A stretch of 64,000 nucleotides of DNA from Edaphochlamys debaryana (taxonomy: Eukaryota; Chlorophyta; Chlorophyceae; Chlamydomonadales). Below the pieces are notes generated by a model. It was not told the origin of the DNA, made no database searches, and saw nothing but the letters and a program-made list of their open reading frames with translations. The position numbers were made by a program, and so were the translations under genes. Of the stretch, positions 60,701 through 64,000 are shown piece after piece. The stretch covers positions 62,001 through 126,000 of the forward strand of contig JAEHOE010000178.1 of NCBI GenBank assembly GCA_016858145.1. The letters are read 5' to 3'. The stretch's first letter is position 1, and every line of letters begins with the position of its first letter.

Positions 60701-63700
60701 CACAAGGAAGCAAACACCTCGGGCCGCAGCATAAGGTTGGACACCGGCTCCGCCAACTTGCGGCTCAGCCGGCGCGCTCATTATCCACCCCCGCCACATG
60801 CTCTGCCCAAACCTCGAAATCGAAACCCACAGCTAACTCGGCTAACCGCCGGCTGAGAGGCCGGCTTTCTGGCACCCGTGATGCGCCATGATTTATTACC
60901 GCCACTGCCTGCGTGTTATCGCAGCGTATCAACACTCGCCGCCCACGAAGGGCCTCTGCCCATGTGCTGAGGGCTTGCACCACCGCCTTAAGCTCCCGCC
61001 ACTCTCCTCCGCCGACCATTGCCCCTGCATTTCCGCCGCCCCCCACCAGGCTCCGAACCCCACGCCGCTGGCATCCGCGAAAATGACTTCGCCCGTCAGC
61101 GAGTCTTCGCATTGCAGCGTGCCGTCTGCACCCCCCCTTTCTAGTTTGGCGGGCGACTTTTTCTGTCGCACGCCATCCCAGAGCCGCCTGTCCTGGCCGT
61201 CGTGGCCTAGGATGCGCATCCAGAACGCCAGGTCGTCGACACCCCCAAAGGGCCGTACAGGTCAGGCAACGTACAGGTCAAGCAACGTACAGGTTAAGCA
61301 ACGTACAGGTTAAGCAACGTACAGGTTAAGCAACGTACAGGTTAAGCAACGTACAGGTTAAGCAACGTACAGGTCAGGCAACGTACAGGTTAGGCATCGT
61401 ACAGGTTGAGCAACGTACAGGTTAAGCGACGTACAGGTTGAGCGACGTACAGGTTAAGCAACGTACAGATTAGGTAGCATGGCCCGACCGGCCGTACAGG
61501 AGCAAGCACGTGCCGACCCTTACAACGCGGCCTGATTCTGACCATTCGCGGCGGTCGTGTCTCAACTTCTGCATGTGCGCCCAAGCCCTCGTCAGTCGCC
61601 ACCGGTCCGGCTGCCGCTGCCGGGTGGGTGGGCGGCGCCGCGGCCCCCGCCCTTGAGGGCGAAACGAGCGCCTCGACTGACTGGGCTGGCAGCTACCGCC
61701 GAGGCGGCGGGGGAAGCCCCGTCGGCGGCTGCAGCAAGCGCTGCAGCTCAACGCACTGGCTGCGCAGCTGCTGCCGCGGCAACGATGCGAGCGCCTCCAG
61801 CCTTTTGCACCCGTGCACCGTGTGACCCAACTCGCCGCAGTGATAGCAGAAGCCTGGCTTTGCGGCGGCGCGAAGCGCGCTGAACTGGGCATCCGTAAGC
61901 GGGCCCCTGGGCGTCACGTGCCCCGCCAGGCGTTCCGGCTCCTGCTCCCACTGCAGCTGCGGCTGCTGGTACGGCGGCCGATACGGCGGCTGGTACGGCG
62001 ACTGGTACGGCGACTGGTACGGCGGCTGGTACGGCGGCTGGTACGGCGGCTGGTCCTGCGCCTGCCACGAGCTGCTGGACGGCGGAGCACCGCCGTTGTA
62101 GGGCCCCGCTTGCCGCGATTTGCCGCTAGCGATGTTGCCCAGGCCCAGCGAGAGGTGCGGCCGCACCTCATCGGGTATCAGGAGCGAGTCACGCACAAGC
62201 TGCTGCGCCGGCTGCGGTGCCTTCAGGAGCGCAAGCGTGGCTTTGAAGTCGCCGTGGAAGGCGGCGGTGTAGCGGTACATGTTGGTGTGCGTCTCCGAGC
62301 ACCAGAGGGCCAGATCCGCAAAGCTGGCTGCCATGCTCTCCGCCTTCGCCCGCTCTGCCCCTTGTGCGCTGCTGGCCTGCGCTCTGAACGCCTTGGCCGC
62401 TGTGTTGCACAACTGCGTGGCGCTCGTGAGCCGCGCGTCGGCGTCTTGAGGCCGAGCTGTGTGAGCGCCGAGCGCATTTGCGGCATCGCATCAAGGACTG
62501 CATCCAGCTCGCCAACCGGACCGGGGCGGACCGCAGGGCGGCCGCAAGCTCTGGCGCCCGGGCGTGTTCTGCAGCGGTCCCAATCAACACGCGTGAGCCG
62601 TCAGAACGCGTCCACGGAGGTCAGGATGCGTGACAACGAGCTATCGAAAACTACTCCCACCGGACCTTGCCTACGCTCACCTGCAGCGGTCCCAATCAAC
62701 ACGCGTGAGCCGTCAGAACGCGTCCACCGAGGTCAGCATGCGTGACAACAACGAGCTATCGAACAGTACTAGTACCCCCGCAGGCCTCAACTCTGCTTCG
62801 ACCGGGGCCGGTTCGAGCCTGCCGTACAGCCCTTGGCGCACCAACCCGCCTTCTCCCCGGCCCCCTTCCAGCCCCGCCCCCCAAACCCCTTTTCTACCTC
62901 CCAAGGGTTCAAGGCCCCACTTCCTCCCTGCCGTACACGCCCCAAAACCTCCCCTCGGCGCGCTGAGAGCGCTCCGTAGTGTCCCGACCGACGCGACTTT
63001 GCACAGTCGTTCGCGATTGCGATGGTGCATGTCCTAGGGTCTCTGACATATATATTCTATTCAATCCGGCCGTCGCTTACAGTTAGAGTTGTCGTTGTCT
63101 CCCTCTGACATCCTGCACTGCGTTCGTCGCTCCCGCAGCCGCCTGGCGGCCCTCCGGCCTTCTCCGGCTTCCTGCTGCGGCCCTCGCGGAGCAAGGGCGC
63201 CGAGGTGGCGTCCCTCCGCGCTTCTGAGAAGAGCGCCCTGGTCAGCCTGGGGATCAACCCCGAGGGCCTGCAGGCCGTGGGCTCGCAGGGCTGGTTCGCG
63301 GCCCGGCCCGATAGTGGTGCCCTGTCCCAGCGGCTGGCGGAGAAGCTGGCCGCCACGCCTGCGAGCGACCTGAACCCCATCATCGCCGGCTTCAAGGCCA
63401 AGGGTGAGGCCGACTTGGGCGGGTGCGGTTGTGTGTCGGGCAGAAGGCTGGGCGGGGTCACGGGGACACGCACGCACCGCCCGCCCGACTGACCGCCTCC
63501 CTGCCTGGCCCCCCAACCTTACCCCCCAAGGCTTTGACGCTGAGCCTAACTACATTGTGCGCAAGCTCGCTACCCCCAACGACAACAACTGGGCTGCCGT
63601 CAGCGCCGCCATGCAGCGCATCAGCGCACCGCAGGCCTGGGACATCTCCCAGGGCTCATCTTCGTGAGTCAGGGGGTGTACGACGGATGGTTGACTGCAT

Positions 63701-63953
63701 TGTCCTCTTAGTGCGAGGGATCAGGACCAAACGAGAGCACTTCTGGCCAAACACTCACTGAGGTCTTTGCTCCCTTCATCCGCCTGACCCACCCACCCAT
63801 CGTCCACCCGCAGGGTGTCCGTCTGCGTGGTCGACAGCGGCATCCAGGGCTCCCACTCCGAGCTGTACGGCAACCTGGGTGCTGTGTACAACGCCCTGAC
63901 CGGCTCCTGGAGCATCGATAGCGACGACAACGGACACGGGACCCACTGCGCAG
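57714..63953 (+). CDS. Secreted subtilase (S8 family), array copy 3, intron 1 interrupted by a DIRS-type element, 3' partial
   Basis: Exon 1 is 57714-57848 (signal peptide AIVLIAVALFSGTQLVTA). Exons 2-4 are 63139-63403, 63531-63663 and 63814-63953; intron 4 then runs off the window. Exon 2 is 6 bp shorter than in copies 1 and 2 (GGCCTTCTCC for GGCCCAGGCCTTCTCC), removing two residues without shifting frame. The catalytic Asp (CVVDSG) and His (GHGTHCAG) are present; Asn and Ser would lie beyond the edge. Intron 1 is about 5.3 kb because of the element at 57984-62985, compared with about 270-290 bp in the other copies. Splice sites are intact, so expression is possible if the long intron is removed. 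Confidence 0.85.
57984..58273 (-). repeat. Split direct repeat B, distal copy (B2)
   Basis: 290 bp beginning TTTTGGTGCATGTACGG on the plus strand, almost identical to 58766-59055 (for example CCGGTTGCAACG here, CCGGTCGCAACG there). It forms the outer edge of the element next to subtilase intron DNA. Confidence 0.9.
58311..58765 (-). repeat. Split direct repeat A, internal copy (A2), with an internal 112-bp tandem duplication
   Basis: 455 bp, nearly identical to 62531-62985 (one difference seen: CAGCATGCG compared with CAGGATGCG). Inside, GCAGCGGTCCCAATCAACAC starts at 58351 and again at 58463, giving a 112-bp direct repeat that is present in both A copies. It abuts the B repeat exactly at 58765/58766. 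Confidence 0.9.
58766..59055 (-). repeat. Split direct repeat B, internal copy (B1)
   Basis: 290 bp matching 57984-58273. It lies just downstream of the tyrosine recombinase stop at 59071 and joins repeat A2 with no gap. Confidence 0.9.
59071..60402 (-). CDS. Tyrosine recombinase of the DIRS-type element (443 aa)
   Basis: This would integrate the circular cDNA of the element. The frame is open throughout. The N-terminal 110 residues are Cys-rich (CWCYAC, CGL, CEVC, CARC), possibly a zinc-binding region. The core follows with LVCLFIAWQVRRGLA and TISGSVTALADW (SAM-like helices), then catalytic-domain motifs FLGMLRRSELAALRVGD (first Arg), RSKTDQ, AHSLQHGGATAA, IMEHGRW and a likely nucleophile Tyr in AVRRYVHLS. 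In active family members the HxxR box reads HS-F/L-RRGG; here both positions are changed (QH), so the second catalytic Arg is missing. It is probably inactive. The start ATG at 60402 is the first in frame; one nearer the core is possible. Confidence 0.85.
   Translation of the reverse strand: MWFRSWPKEGPGAGHPGVTSRHRPRTTCWCYACRNVPRSAPHRPSAGFGGVCGLRTGVLDVRCEVCTVPAHRPCLGLGVGAYPGGWMKCARCILAAAGAHTSAVGGPAGDLASLTVTLRSGAVSAGSAASYETHRRRYVRCCHDLGLPPAAAFPPDRDGDLNPELVCLFIAWQVRRGLANDTISGSVTALADWQRGRGAAEADRASRHPAVQSALAQALRRRALAPPGAALSREAPFPLDLLVVLLGWLRHQANADPGRRREREQDAAWLTAGFLGMLRRSELAALRVGDVTAAPGGGVRLFIARSKTDQTARGAEVFLAERTASGIPTARILLRHVERRRTEGAGTGAHLFGAAGAAAAWHKGAFTRRLRSLLSAAGAAVPALGLAPERYSAHSLQHGGATAAAEAGATLGEIMEHGRWRSLAVRRYVHLSAATRMRLTARV
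60765..61254 (-). pseudogene. RNase H domain of the element, frameshifted; reverse transcriptase missing
   Basis: Minus-strand frame one (61219-60929) contains GEVIFADASGVGFGAWWGA, the first RNase H Asp region. Frame two (from about 61010 to 60765) contains EWRELKAVVQALSTWAEALR, RVLIRCDNTQAVAVIN and FEVWAEHVAGVDNERA, with the catalytic Asp in CDNT. The frames part near 61005 at GGAGGAGAGTGG, which points to a small indel. Only a few residues (GVDDLAFWMRIL) precede the domain before the minisatellite at 61255-61478, so the reverse transcriptase has been lost. Confidence 0.8.
61255..61478. repeat. 16-bp minisatellite, 14 units, in place of the reverse transcriptase
   Basis: Units are of the type GTACAGGTTAAGCAAC with point variants (GTCAGG, TTGAGC, GCGAC). 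Fourteen units of exactly 16 bp fill 224 bp between the gag remnant and the RNase H remnant, with no unique spacers. The middle five units are identical and the edges diverge, as expected for slippage-driven expansion. Confidence 0.9.
61693..62530 (-). pseudogene. Gag-like protein of the element with CCHC zinc knuckle, frameshifted
   Basis: The main frame (62412-61693) encodes helical sequence (KAFRAQASSAQGAERAKAES; YRYTAAFHGDFKATLALLKA). A PPYQ repeat tract (nine or so copies of PPYQ, SPYQ or PPYR, about 61965-62055) and a CCHC zinc knuckle CYHCGELGHTVHGC (CX2CX4HX4C) follow. Upstream, the same protein continues in another frame (VGELDAVLDAMPQMRSAL), so a 1-2 nt indel lies near 62455. The N-terminus then reaches repeat A1 at 62530. 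The nucleocapsid role is known for the family. The frameshift and lost start make it non-functional here. Confidence 0.8.
62531..62985 (-). repeat. Split direct repeat A, outer copy (A1)
   Basis: 455 bp, nearly identical to 58311-58765, ending GTCCC directly before subtilase intron sequence GACCGACGCG at 62986. It carries the same internal 112-bp duplication. Confidence 0.9.
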
Positions 63954-64000
63954 GTGCGTGGGATGCACTGCATGCGCTTGGGTGGTGGGTGCGTGGCAGC

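Larger units (their letters stand above)
57984..62985 (-). mobile_element. DIRS/PAT-type tyrosine-recombinase retrotransposon (TOC/kangaroo-like), 5002 bp, degenerate
   Basis: Coding strand is minus. In minus orientation the order is A1 (62985-62531), gag, RNase H, tyrosine recombinase, B1 (59055-58766), A2 (58765-58311), a 37-bp spacer, then B2 (58273-57984). This A-ORFs-B-A-B arrangement is the split direct repeat plan of PAT-type DIRS elements, known in green algae from TOC and kangaroo elements. Subtilase copies 1 and 2 read CTTTGTCGGGACCGAC at the matching place. Here CTTTGTCGG is followed by the element and then GACCGAC, so insertion was precise and without target-site duplication, as expected for a recombinase-made insertion. 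Reverse transcriptase is missing and other genes are damaged, so it is not autonomous. Confidence 0.9.

Noticed and set aside
61255..61478. CRISPR-like array of short repeats
   Set aside because: Units are head-to-tail 16-mers without unique spacers, inside a eukaryotic retroelement; it is a minisatellite.
57984..62985. LTR retrotransposon with nested solo LTR
   Set aside because: Repeat order is split (A, B-A, B), there is no integrase or protease, and a tyrosine recombinase is present; it fits DIRS/PAT, not LTR, elements.
1..64000. tRNA or rRNA genes
   Set aside because: No tRNA cloverleaf or rRNA core sequence was recognised by reading; a covariance-model scan would be decisive.

Overview
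The window reads as nuclear DNA of a GC-rich green alga (core Chlorophyta). Genes are intron-dense, with GT-AG junctions that keep frame across many short exons and at least two likely GC-AG introns. Gene content fits this: a class XI myosin tail, an SMP/C2 membrane-contact protein, a single-pass receptor-like kinase, RCC1 plus Pmp-like beta-helix modules, secreted subtilases with a Pro-Thr linker, and a DIRS/PAT-type (TOC/kangaroo-like) retrotransposon. Species cannot be fixed from the sequence alone.

Layout. 1-5717 (+): 3' part of a myosin XI gene with its DIL globular tail. 7289-8633 (-): a compact four-exon gene for a 201-residue signal-peptide and single-TM protein. 9356-about 21600 (-): a very large gene whose RCC1-like repeats lead into a 5.2-kb exon of Pmp-like beta-helix repeats, then Cys-rich modules and a polytopic membrane tail. 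22760-31799 (+): a receptor-like kinase with signal peptide, ectodomain, TM and a kinase domain carrying two very large inserts. 32586-38925 (-): a 14-exon synaptotagmin/tricalbin-like protein, convergent with the kinase.

39650-64000 is a tandem array alternating an F-box-like/LRR-like gene with a secreted subtilase. It holds a remnant of F-box copy 0, subtilase 1 (last exon broken by a 1.09-kb insert), intact F-box copy 1, intact subtilase 2, pseudogene F-box copy 2, and subtilase 3. A 5002-bp DIRS-type element sits in intron 1 of subtilase 3, and that gene runs off the right edge. The paralogues serve as empty sites, so both insertions can be placed almost to the base. The array shows gene birth and decay: every subtilase keeps identical exon lengths, while one F-box copy is dead and one is only a promoter remnant.

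Exon boundaries were read by eye from splice signals and phase. Those of the small 7.3-8.6 kb gene, the SMP gene, F-box 1 and the subtilases are phase-checked. Those of the beta-helix gene and the kinase ectodomain are approximate.
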